Shown: piece after piece, positions 12,001 through 23,592 of the stretch
Layout: each line of letters begins with the position of its first letter
Position numbering within the stretch: the stretch's first letter is position 1
Origin: Membranipora membranacea
Lineage: Eukaryota > Bryozoa > Gymnolaemata > Cheilostomatida > Membraniporidae
Assembly: GCA_914767715.1 (NCBI GenBank)
Contig: OU612075.1
Coordinates: forward strand, 16,554,001 to 16,618,000
Direction: 5' to 3'
Length of the DNA: 64,000 nucleotides
The notes under the pieces: model-generated
What the model saw: the letters and a program-made list of their open reading frames with translations, nothing else
Database searches by the model: none
What the model was told of the DNA's origin: nothing
Program-made: the position numbers and the translations under genes

Positions 12001-15000
12001 CAGACCACTCAAACATACCAGTGTCAGAATTCTGAGAAACGCTAATTGCCGCAGGTAATACTCTCTTAAATATAACTAAATTATTAACGAATGAGCAATA
12101 ACAAAAGTACAAAACCAAAATATACCTCACCTTTTACGATGTAAGAATAGTATTGCCTGGCATACACTGCCTGGCCAAACAACATATATCACATTTGATC
12201 TCGTCTAGCCTTTTCCTGTTTAAACTTTGCCGATAACTCCAACAAAGGGCAACTCCAAATAATTAAACTTAAAGCAGAAAAGCAGGCTGGGTACCCTAGT
12301 TTCATATCAATATGATTCACTATTGGCATGATGCAGGTGTTTCTTTAATAATTTTCCTTTCGCAAAATTTTATTGATACAGTTTGGATCTCACATAGCTC
12401 CCAAGCACGCTTTCTGTGATTAAAGTGCGATAAAAAGCTTGACATCAACCCACACAGGAAAATAATAAGTATAAGTAATAATAATAGTAGCAAGTATAAT
12501 AGTTGCTGTCTACTGACTACTAGGCTCTGTGACCCAGGTGTGCTCCATCCTGCCTTCAAACTAAGATCAACTTGGCACCGAATAAGGCAGCCGTGCCCTA
12601 AGGTGCCTGTATTTCTCAGTCTTTGTGATTTTTTGAGCCAAGTACGGGGAATAATGATAAAGCTCTTCTTACATTTTCATTCACATTTGTAAAATAATCC
12701 TAATTTTATTTTTTATTACTAGGATTGAAGTCACCGTCAGGATCAAATGTGTGAGAGCAATCTTCAACAGACCGACTATATCTCAGGCTATTAAACTGTG
12801 TAACCTAGTCAAAGCTGGCATCAAGAAACACTGGGAGACTGATATTCTGACCAATGCAGGTAAAAATCACATAAAACAGCTGTATATAAATTGTGGTACT
12901 ACAACACAAACGGAGTCACATCACTATTCTGTACAAAGTACCTGACACCCCAGATGACTCAAGAGTTAGTCAGATATGAGGCAGTGGTTAAAGGAAAATG
13001 AGATCAAAATGCAAAGAAGATGTAATTTTAATAAACTAACAAGGAGATTGATTTTTGTCAATTCATAATTCAAAGCACCTCCTTCTTTTACTCAGAATCA
13101 TGTTATTTCAGGAGCTTTTGACTACCCAGTGACCGTGACAGTTATAGAGAGTGAGTTTCTGAAAAAAAAGGTGTTCTTGAAATGGTACACATCCAGTCCA
13201 TCAAATACAAACTGGCTCAGATCATACAACCCTGGATGGTGGTGGATCCCAATGTGGATGAAGTATAAAGGTAAGTCCTTATAACCTCGCGAATCCTCTC
13301 AATATTTTAACTGAATTCAAAATGTCCCAAACTCCCTGCCTACAAAATCCTGCAAAATGAATCCTTTTTAATTGGTTTATCTACTCTTTTAAGTTAATAA
13401 ACAAATCATATCAGGGAGAATTGTTTTGTTTAAACAGGCTTTGAAGAAGGGGCAGCTGAGGATCTTGATTTCATGGAGACAGCGGGTCATGAGTTTGGAC
13501 ATGATGTACTGATGGCCGAAGGAGGTTTGGTCTGGTCGTGGGGACACGAAGGAACTAGTACTATATCAGGGATTGACGTAACGGGCCAGCCTGCATATCC
13601 TCCTTTCCCAGAGCCAATCAACCTGATGTGGTACCATGCTGGATTTGCTCCCTCAGACTTTCATGACAGGTAAATCTCTACAAGAATATTGAGCTGAGCA
13701 AGCATGTATATGGCCCATTTACAATCCCTGATTCACCCCTAGGGCGGTTATTAGTCACTGCCTATTTCTGTTCAAATTGCCGCTGATTAAAATCCTACTG
13801 TATATTGTCAATAAGTTGAGAAATTAGGCTTTATCAAGCAACTCTTCACATCCCTTTGCATATGTATTTATAGGAGGAAGGCATCACAGAGTCAGATCAA
13901 AGCACTGGTGAACTATGCCACATTTAGATTCAGACCATGGTGGTGTCCAGGAGCTGTGGGATCTCCGTGTCTGTTAAACTCTCAGTGTAATCCACCAGGC
14001 ATCTGCTCATGGTTCAGATGTGTTCTCTGTAACCAGGATACACAATGTGCTGCTCACCAATATTGTAAAGGAAGATTCAACCCATTTGAGGTCAACCATT
14101 GCGCGACAAGGAAACCAAATGGACAGCTCTGTACTAGAGATGCCATGTGCACATCAGGTATGAAACACGTCCAAACTCTATCGGCTGCTTCAACGATTAC
14201 AAACAAAGCACAGGAAAGGTTTTTATGTGTATAATGAGGTTTTATGTGTTGTTGAAATTGGTAATTCGGCTTGATTTCAGAAAATAGAAAACAATTTTTT
14301 TGTTTTCTGCAGGCATGTGTGATGGAGGACAGTGTGTTGAGTGTGAAGAAGATCATCATTGTGGTACCAATGAATATTGTAATAACAAAGATCTACCTTA
14401 TATACTAAATCAGTGTACTACTAAGAAACCTAATGGAGCACTCTGTCTACAAGATCGGGTAAGTGTTTTTTGTTTACAAGATTAGAGAATCTTTTTGACA
14501 TTTTTGTAGCGTGGCAAACTTTCATTCGATTAGCTTAGTGTAGCACATGCAGATTGAAGACACAAGCAGAATTGTATATATCCCTCAAATAGCATCCCTT
14601 CTTATTTGTGTTTTCCACATCACTTACTGTGTTTACTGTTTCAGGTGTGCCAATCAGGAATGTGCGATGGAGGGCAGTGTGTCGAGTGTGAGAATAACGC
14701 ACATTGTCCCGCTGGGCAGTGGTGTAAAAATAAGAATCTCCCCCTGGTACTCAATGACTGTGTAAATAAACTAAATGTTGGGGCCTGGTGTGTCAGTGAC
14801 TCTCAGTGTACCTCAGGTATGTGGGAAACATATATATCTGTTGCAGATTTTCAAGACCAAACATCCAACAGCGTTCCTTTTGAAGAATTTCATAAAAATA
14901 AGTCCTGTCTTTCCAGGATTTTCCTAGCCTGAGCTTTCTATGAAAAACCGTTTCTCAGATTCAGGGCAATAAATCAAAGGACTGGTATAGCTTTAGAATT

Positions 15001-15635
15001 CCCACAACTCAATAGACAGTGGTCACATGATTAATTTGTGGCAACAAACGTACTAAATTAAGTCGGAGTTGTCATATCTTCGTAGAAAGCTAGACAACCC
15101 TGAAATTTGGAAATGCGATGGGATACTTGATACTTTGTTTTGGATTGATTTCAGTCTACTTTAGAAAAGTTTGATTTTCAGACCTCTGAAATACTGAGAA
15201 ATTCAAAGAACGTAATACTGTACACTGCAGCTAGAATGACAAGTCTGGATTTCTTGACTCGCTGTTTGTCGGAAGGAGTCATCACCTCATCAATATTGGA
15301 GGGTCTTCCAGGCCTTTTAGCGTGGCAATGCAAACTTCCCATATAATAATGTGATTGCGCACTCTTTATTGACCTACATAATCATTGAAAATACCCTACT
15401 ATGTATAACCCAAGTGAGTTCCTGTTTCTTTCTATTCCTAGGTATGTGTGATGGTCTGCGATGTGTCGAGTGTGAACAAGACTTGCACTGTCCATCCAAT
15501 CAGTATTGTAAAAATAAGAATCTACCACTGGCTTTAAATGACTGCAAATACAAAAAGGAAAAAGGCTGGTGCACACGAAATGCCATGTGTCTGACCAACA
15601 TATGCAGACCATGGGCTAGATGTAAAAAGCCTTAG
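9029..15635 (+). CDS. Secreted Kunitz - HEFGH metallopeptidase-like - cysteine-repeat mosaic protein (791 residues)
   Basis: Thirteen exons with consistent phases: 9029-9098, 9254-9466, 9702-9942, 10951-11215, 11370-11507, 11930-12054, 12723-12859, 13112-13270, 13438-13669, 13874-14157, 14313-14458, 14645-14816 and 15442-15635 (TAG). Residues 1-20 form a signal peptide. Kunitz domain 1 spans 79-134 with six cysteines and GCGGNENNF. Kunitz-like domain 2 spans 173-215 with GCGGNRNRF but no normally placed first cysteine. RTKR (about 255) and RQKR (323-326) look like furin sites. Residues 398-527 hold [12 protein letters not shown] (H467, E468, H471) and [10 protein letters not shown] (H486), a zincin-like zinc site. 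Residues 540-791 are cysteine repeats with CDGGQCVEC, resembling Dickkopf N-terminal modules. Likely a zymogen protease with its own inhibitor-type domains; activity is inferred. The N-terminal Kunitz loop has Asn, not Lys/Arg, after the second cysteine, so trypsin inhibition is doubtful. Confidence 0.82.
10000..10255. mobile_element. hAT-type MITE in intron 3 of the mosaic protease gene
   Basis: The element starts CAGAGGTGCTCAAACT and ends AGTTTGAGCACCCCTG, inverted repeats of about 16 bp typical of hAT elements. It is flanked by the exact 8-bp duplication TTCTATAT at 9992-9999 and 10256-10263. Internally there are repeated GTGGCCCACTTG-like words. There is no coding capacity, so it is non-autonomous. 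Confidence 0.88.
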
Positions 15636-16319
15636 TGAAGCAGTCTTGGCCTAGCTTGCCATGCATAGCTTGACTAACAAAACTGTATCTTAATGAAACT
15701 TTTCATCCTTAGGCTAAAACCTATGATCTATGATCTATGAGCTGTGATCGTCCGACAATGTCTTTCTATTCAGCAAATTTACATTTACTATTTTATTTTC
15801 ACCTCATTGTAGCGTTTTGTGTGCTCGCTTATATGAAATAATAATGAATTTCTATCAAACACAAAAATCATATTATCTAGAAAGTGAAAAGACGGAATCA
15901 ATTAAGTTCCATATGCTATTTAGCAACATGGATTTGTTATGTCATGATGGACGGCAAATTTTGTTTTCCTGACAAAGATTAGTGTTATATAAAAGAAACC
16001 AGATACTACTGATTCGAGATAGTTCCTCAACGTACAGCACAACATTTGTAACACTGGAGAAAAAGAATAAAATATTCTAATATGTCTAAGAAAGTTGAGT
16101 TTACTAGAGAGAATGGATACTAGAGCTAAAGAAAGTATTAACCTATAAAAGGGCATACGGTAATTTACCGAAAACTTTGATCTAAGTCTGCATCTGAAAA
16201 AATGGAACCATATTTGTTCAAGTTTATACACAAACAAAGGTTAGAACATGAGGATAGCACCTCTTATCATATTAGAGAGATTGTCGTTATCCTTTGCTAA
16301 GTTAGAGACAGACTTACTA
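15636..16319. other. Convergent 3' region between mosaic protease gene and RTCA
   Basis: Non-coding. AATAAA at 16066-16071 could end the plus-strand transcript. On the minus strand an AATAAA (TTTATT at 15792-15797) could end RTCA. If both are used, the 3' UTRs would overlap by about 270 bases. Confidence 0.4.
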
Positions 16320-19300
16320 TTACTCCTGTAGAGATGCGTTCTCATGACCCAGACCTGTACATGATATCACAATGGTTCCGTCTTCCTGATGACTTGTAGT
16401 GAATTCAACCTGCACAGAAAAATACCTTAAATTTTACCATCACCAGATTCGAGATTTATAGGATATGCAAGCCAAGATTAATCAAGACTCATCATTAAGA
16501 GATTTTATATCATACTTTCCGCCACCAAGCCTTATTTTATTATCTGAATGGAGTTATAATCTGACCAAGGAGTTAAAGAGTTAAAGAGTTAAAGTCTTTA
16601 ACTCCTTGATCTGACTAACATTGAGTATCAGGGCGGCTGCAGTTTATTACTTCTGAATTGATTCTATTCTTGGGGCAAACTGGGAGAAGGGCATGAGGTC
16701 TGGGCCTATATTCTAGATGTTTTTATATAATGTGCTGTCTTTATCATAAAACCTAGCAAAAAGTGAGGAGCAACTCAAAAGTATCCATGGTGTAAGAATG
16801 ATAACTGTAACATAGTTATGGTTGTGTGTCTTACCCCTGTTAGAAGTTTGGCTATGTGTATAGCAGTTTCTGTGTGTAGAGTAAGAGGACCTGTTCTTAT
16901 CTCAGATTTACCCTTAGCTAACGCCATCAGTATTATCAGCTATAAAAAGAGACACAAATTTGCATGATGCATAAAACATAAAAAACGGAGACATTTGAGA
17001 TATTGGGATTGACCATTGTTGCAGTTGGATTTTGTTTGGCTGCCATTGAGTGGGCCGCCCCTTACTAGTTGGCCGCTGTTAACTAGTGGAGGTAAATCAT
17101 ATTTCATCCGAGCCAGCATAGTCTCAAACGAATTGTGAAACCGTTAGCAATGGTGGTTGTTTTTCTCGAGGGCTGCCTTGTATTGTTTTTGATTCAAAAT
17201 TAAGTTATAGACAGACTTGCTTTTCAACACAAAGAAAGATTTTATTTGTTGTACTGTGCTGTGTATGTGGTAATGGAAATAGAACACTGATGAATGAGTG
17301 AAGAGGAGAACCATTGACCATTGAACTAGATAGCAGGGTTGTCAGCTTTGTTCGTGATTGCTAAATCCAGACCATGACCACCCCTTGGTCAAAAAAACCA
17401 TCAGAGCAAGGAGTTACATTCTTCCTCGATCAGAAAAGACAACTTCAAATCAGGAATACTCTGATTATGGAGTTACTACAATAGCATCTTCGAATTACAG
17501 TTACAATTGTGTGTAAAAGTGTAAAAACCATCGGCTAAGCTGGGTCCTAACTCCGGTGTCTGAAGTGACAGGAATTCCGTATTAACAGGCTTTGATTTAG
17601 CCAGATTACACTTTATCAGGAAATGCAAGTTCCATGCAGATAGCGTGGCAAGTGGAGGCAGTTTGATAGACTGACACATATTAAACGCAGCACATTCTTA
17701 AGCAATCTCAGTCATAGAAAACAATGTATCTCTATGTCCAGGATAAGAAGTCGACAAATATAGCACTTGAACATTACCTGATCTTGCAGAAATTCATCAA
17801 CACAGCCCAATTCCTGCACTGATTTTATTAGTTGATCTGCAGCTTCCTGTGCAACTTGTGCTGCAGGTTTCCCTTTTCTTCCAACGCCTATAGCTCCGAA
17901 TATGCAGCCAGTTGTAGTGTGTGCGGTCAAAAATATTCCTGTACCTGCCAATATAAAGTTAAATAGCTCTGTCAAATTTGGATCACAAAACTTTTTAATT
18001 TTCTTATAATGATTAAAACATGATGACATTGCGTCAACAAGGAACTTAATAAAAACTCGAATTGAATTTGATAATATATCTAATCAATTTCAGAATATTT
18101 ATATTATTGTTAGAAAGTTGATCTATATTACATCATCATAATCAGAAACATCACTAGAAAACACTTATGACTCATCGCATGGTTTGGTTATATAAAGCTC
18201 TCTAATCTATCAAAGCATTTACAGCCGAAAGCTGTTCCAATTAACACAATGAAGACACATGGAGCAAGTTTCAATACAAATAAGTTTAATGTGATGGGTA
18301 TGGGAGTATAGCCAGTATCAATATCATTCAATTTCAATACAAGCATGTGGTAAAGAACCAAAACAAAAAGTTGAGAAATATCATAAAACCGATGGTATTT
18401 GAACAGCCAAACGGACCTGATGCCATTGCCTCATCCTTGCTGAGGTACTTCGATTCTATGTCTATTGGTATCTTCTTTGGCATCGCATTCTTCAGGAGCT
18501 GAAGGGCTTGTTTGGTCATCTGCTGTGCAACCTGTAGAAGTAGAATTATAGTGATGAAATCAAAATTATATCTCTCATCTAAACATAGAAAATTCAGTGC
18601 GGATTTTAATTCTTTGTTGCAGCAAGTCATGCAAGGGGCTGGAATAACTTAACTTGATGGTAACAGGAAACACAAGGCGTCCAATTCAAGCAGCGGCTGT
18701 GGTAGCTCTTCTTTTCAAACCAGATAATGACAGATCCAAATAATGAGTAAGTTACCAGTTCCCTTATGAATGAACGAATGATCCTTTATTGTCACAATTT
18801 TGCATGTGAGCTATAATATTGATATGGATGCGGTGATAAAATTATAATAAAAGATTTTCGAGCACAATAAAATAGACGGAAGTGGTAAATATATAATACA
18901 TCAAATGGTATTTATAATATATATTTAAATGGTATATATAATATATTTATGAAGTAGTATAAACAAGATATATACATATATAATTATAGTATATATGTAA
19001 TATATATAAAATAGTGTATATATATATTTGTTTGAATGTGATGAGTTACTTACCTTCAGAGGTACTTGACCTGCGCTATAAGATAACCCTGTTATATGAG
19101 TAAGCTCTCCTCTCTCTAACAAGGTGATCGGACTGAGGAATCTAACAGGATTAACAGTCACCCTCACCTGTCCACCTCCTACTGGGTAAAAGCCCCTACA
19201 GAACAAAACAGGATATTAAAGACTACCCAAAGACCAATGCATATTATATTATAATGCATGTTATATTCAGGCAGTTAATTATGATGTTTTGTCAGATTTG

Positions 19301-22270
19301 TACGGTAAAAAATTCAATGCTCTACTTGCATGAATTATTGAGTATCATGAGTAACTGTCTGACTATAACATGCATCAGTCTTTGGGTAGTCTTTAAGAGA
19401 TAATCAGGCAGCAAAGTTAAATCGGCATTACTCACGTTACCTCAGGGCTCTACCCGGAAATAATAACTCATTGGGGATGAAAGGTTAAAGTTGGTGAGTG
19501 AGTGAGGGTTCTGGGGGCTTCTTCGAGACAACACCTTAGGCCCACTACTGTTAACAGCACTGATCGAGTACAAAATCTGAATCAATTATAAAAAATTGTC
19601 TAGGTCCTCTATAACAATCTTAGTTTCTCACATTCCCCGTACTTTTGCCTTACCGCAAGAAAGATTAGTGTCTGAAAATATTTACCTTTTTTCCAGATAG
19701 CATTGAGTCTCAACTCCCATCTGCTTTGCAATGGGACTGAATACTTGCAGGAAATAGTCTATAGGCGGGGCCATTTCGGCGTTTGTACCTCCTCCAAGAT
19801 GAAGATCACACTGAGATGATGAGAACAGTCCCAAAGGTAAAGAAGACTGCAGTAAAAGTGTGAGACTCCTGAAAAAAAGATAATGTAGAATTTTAATCAG
19901 CAGTCTGCAAAATGGCTCAGTCTCAACCGCTGAACAGGTATGTCTCTTAAAGTTGTAATTGTTATCAAGGTCAAGACGAAAATTGTGTGATATATATGTA
20001 AAAAAACTTGTGATCTGCATTACTAACTGCAAACGCATAACCTGAGTACACTGAGATGACCTCACATCAACCACTGCCCGCTTACTTTATCATCCAGGTA
20101 GCGGCTGAGGCTGCTGACTTCTATTACTGTAATGTGACCCAAAAAATGTAACAACAGCCTGTCAGCGGAAAAGTTAACAAGTATACATCATACTTATATT
20201 ATATAGTCCAGAAGCTACTTGCCAATAAGTGATCACAAAATTGCGTTCAATAATATCTCTTTGGGGCTACTTTGAATTCTAAACCGGAATTTCGCTGTGA
20301 ATCCAAATGTGTAAGAAGTACACCTCTCAGAGTACACAACTTTTCTACAGAGGCAAATAAATACAAAAATGTTGCAAAATGTCGTATTTTTTCCTGAGCA
20401 TTCTGGTATGCATACCATACATGTGTTTCATGAATTCTTACCCAGCAGTACCAACTTGTTTACTGTACACTCTCCCAGTAATATAATCTGTAGGTGTCAA
20501 CTGTATTTCAGTAGATCCAACTTCATCACCTGTCAGCTGACCTGAACACATCTCACTCAGTAACTGTATACCACATAAGTGCTGAGGCCTGTATCAACGA
20601 GAAATGTGTGTTCTTAAGGGTTAAAAATAAGGGTTAGGGTTAAAAACGCAATTTCTGTCTCTGTCCGAAGACAGAGAACTAATGGTGCCTTAAGGGCATA
20701 TTCGGCGCCAATTTGCTCTCAGTTTGCAAGTAGGTTGGAGCACACCTGGGGCGTCAATTGAGCAGTAGTCAGCAGACTGCAGCGCGATTCGAACCCAAGA
20801 CCTCTGACACTTGCGTATTAGAGGGCAGGTGCTCAAACCTACTCCTACTTAATACTAGTCTCATAGAGTTGAGGGGAGAATGATCGATGAATGAAGGTTT
20901 TTAAATGGCCAAATCAATTCTTCTGCATCTCTTGTGTACATGTATACAGCGCTAACCTTAGGCCTGGTTTACTCCGAGCTGCTCTTATATGGGTTATCCT
21001 GATGGGCTTGTTGAGGATACAACTTAACGCTGATGAGTTTCTCAGTATCTGACCACCCTGTAATAATAAAAAGTAAGAGTCTTCAGCTGAATCAAGTGTA
21101 TTTCAGTTTATAATGTAGTGCTACAAGGGAATTTATCTCCCTGACATCACAATTCAGATGACATACAAAACAGTGCGAGAAAAAAACTCTCACAGTGATT
21201 AATAACATGAAAATATGGATACGAGCAAGGCCTTTGTGAGCGTCAAGAGAGGGAGAATGATAGAGGCCTGAAGACCATACTAGAGGAAGATGAGCTGCAT
21301 CGCATGAAACTCCTGATGGAAGATGTGAGCCTAGCAGTTAGAGTCAGAAATATATCCAGAAAGGAGTTCACCTCAAACTTCGGCGTACCACAGGTAGATG
21401 GTCTCTCACTCATCTTATTCAAGTTCTTATTTACGCTCTCTCTCTGAAGACAGCATCAAAGGCCACACAAAAGAGAACCATCGTGATCTAGCATCACACC
21501 TCCGAGACCACTGTTACAGGAAAATGCAGAAAGAACTGGCACCATGAGACCCCCGCAGTATGCAGATGATATCTGCTGGCTCGGATCAAACTGTCAACAT
21601 TGTATAAAGGATGTGGGGAGTAACATACTGAACATGCTGGCACTGAGCAACCTAACAGTAAATACAGACATGATTGAAGAGTACGAAATAAAGAAAGAGG
21701 GAGTCCAAGACTGAAAAAAGCACAAATACTCTGGCACTCTGTTACACAAATGAACCCATCAAGAGAAGGAAAATACTGGCTAATCAAGTGATGGAAAAGA
21801 TCAGGAATAACACAAAGGACCGTAGACTTGATACGGATACCAATATGCGTGCATTCAATGCATGCACATCTAGCCTCTTCCTCTACAATAGTGAGACTTG
21901 GACAGCCGATTCAGTAGACAGTTACCACCGACGATAAATGATAAATTCAATAAACATAAGATGGCCAAACAAGATCAGCTCCACGGCCAAGACAAACCAA
22001 ACTAAATGGAGCAAAACTATTTCTAAAAGAAGAATCAGACTGTAAGGCCCCTTCTGAGACTACCTGAGATCACCCCCGCGAGAGATGCAATGGAAGAGTA
22101 TGTGAATATGTGCTAATGAAAACCGCTCAGGATAGGAGAAAGTGAAGAGTGTTAACAAAGTCGATGGATGCTGGCTGAAAGACGGAACTCTAACGATGAC
22201 ACCGTTACTGAGATTGAGTTTCATTGTGATGACTTACCCCTTCTAGGATATTTCCAACAACTTCTATCAT
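16320..22270 (-). CDS. RTCA: RNA 3'-terminal phosphate cyclase
   Basis: Nine coding exons on the minus strand, 5' to 3': 22238-22270 (the exon extends to 22293 as 5' UTR), 20957-21057, 20442-20588, 19686-19868, 19054-19195, 18417-18531, 17778-17944, 16835-16939 and 16320-16409 (TAA). Phases fit throughout and give 360 residues, close to the family length of about 366. Recognisable blocks in order: [54 protein letters not shown], the family signature [28 protein letters not shown], and [14 protein letters not shown] near the C-terminus, the region holding the family's conserved histidine. The enzyme uses ATP to convert an RNA 3'-phosphate to a 2',3'-cyclic phosphate. The blocks match RTCA better than its inactive relative RCL1. 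All exons are intact. Intron 1 contains LINE debris. Confidence 0.93.
18890..19035. repeat. AT-rich simple repeat in an RTCA intron
   Basis: About 145 bases of degenerate TATATA/TAAATA low-complexity sequence next to exon 19054-19195. A long open frame across it on the minus strand is compositional, apart from the exon itself. Confidence 0.8.
20755..20850 (-). repeat. tRNA-derived SINE remnant
   Basis: The minus strand contains GGGTTCGAATC (20786-20796), a clear tRNA T-arm / RNA polymerase III B box, preceded by a degraded A-box-like stretch and tRNA-like text ending GAGGTCTTGG. No full cloverleaf can be drawn. It sits in the RTCA intron between exons 20442-20588 and 20957-21057. Confidence 0.5.
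21225..22190 (+). pseudogene. Decayed RTE/L1-like LINE reverse-transcriptase remnant in RTCA intron 1
   Basis: Plus-strand reading gives [20 protein letters not shown], then [14 protein letters not shown] (degraded PQGDGLSP block), then [11 protein letters not shown] with the YADD catalytic box at about 21556-21570. Next come KYSGTLL (the usual KYLGSLL) and a C-terminal stretch [17 protein letters not shown]. Stops and frame changes separate these blocks. It lies antisense to RTCA, between its first two coding exons. Confidence 0.75.
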
Positions 22271-22293
22271 GACTTCTGTTAGTTGGCGTGTGT

Positions 22294-23583
22294 CTGAAAT
22301 AACAAAGCATAAGGCATGGATGGGAGTTACAGCGAGGTTTCAGTAAGGAGTTAACTCTTTGGTCTCAGAAAGACATTGTTCCTGATGCCAGTCAATACAA
22401 AATAAAAAGTTGAAACTAAGATGAAATACTCGCCAACACTGAGCAATGATCAATGCAAGGACAATAAGGTACCCAAACATAAGCTAACCCTTGGTTAATA
22501 GTAGTATCTATGCAAAGTTTGTTTGGTAAAATAAAATACATGCAGACAAATTTGGTAATAGAAGTCCTATAAAAATATCTATCCTGGGGTCTAGTCACAG
22601 CCTATTATCACGTGGTTCTTGGAAAAAGTATGCATATAGTTGCTTTACAAACCTGCCCTTATATTTAGTTTCGATCAAAGCTTATGCTTATTGATATACT
22701 AGCTCTTGCTTAGATGAAATGATGAGGCATTGAAAAAAAAATTTAATGCAGGAAATACTATACAACTGTCTAAACTTTGGTAGCTATAACAGCTTAATAC
22801 TGTTTCTATTGGACAATTAGCTGCTAACAAACATTTTATTGGTTGACTAGATTGCAGATTGGGATTCTCAAAATGTAAACAAATAGTAAATTTCATGAAG
22901 TGGTGCAATCAGGGAGAATTCTCCCTGGTGCAATCATTGAAAAACCATCCTTTTGCTATTCTTTTAAGCCAAAAACAATGGTAGTATGATAATGGATTGA
23001 AAATGTGTATGAGCTATACTATACAACACATTGATTTGTGACAATTGTGTCTCATTGACATAAAATTGGACAAGCAATGTGCAAGATATGATGAGTCATG
23101 CAAACATACTGGACTGGCCAATCAACAGCAAAATTCCTGATAGCAATTACTTCTATGGTGCAATGCCTTTTATCTTCTTGAGATTCAAGAAGTAAAGCAA
23201 TATCAAACAGGCGTCAGTCAACAACACAATCTTGTAGAGGAAGTACTTCAGCCAGTCAATTTTTTGAATAGCATTCAGCCAGTCAAACCTGTTGATAGTT
23301 TCTACATCGTAATTGGTTTGCTGCTAGCTATCGCGGAAGACCTTGTCAGTGTTTTGTAATTATTTTGGCGTCTGAATTCTACAAAAGCAGAGAAAGCTCC
23401 TTAACACCGGTTAGTTTCAACTGCATCATTCTTTCTCCCTTGACATAACATCATTTTCGCTATTCTTAAAAATACATAGTTAATCCGAGAAGTGGTTTAA
23501 CTAGTCAGGGCTAATTGAATCTCTTCTTTATTTGAAATTAAAAAAAAAAATTAGACATTCAAATATTTTTGCGTTTTTTTCAG
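22294..23583. other. Divergent intergenic region (RTCA / unrecognised gene)
   Basis: About 1.3 kb separates the minus-strand RTCA 5' exon from the plus-strand gene at 23593. Both 5' exons begin at splice acceptors, so each gene probably has an upstream non-coding first exon, and this interval should hold both promoters. A perfect 18-bp palindrome, CAGGGAGAATTCTCCCTG, lies at 22912-22929. I see no coding exon. Confidence 0.45.
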
Positions 23584-23592
23584 CAATCAATC

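Noticed and set aside
20630-20660. TAAGGGTTAGGGTT resembling telomere repeat
   Set aside because: Only about two units, consistent with chance.
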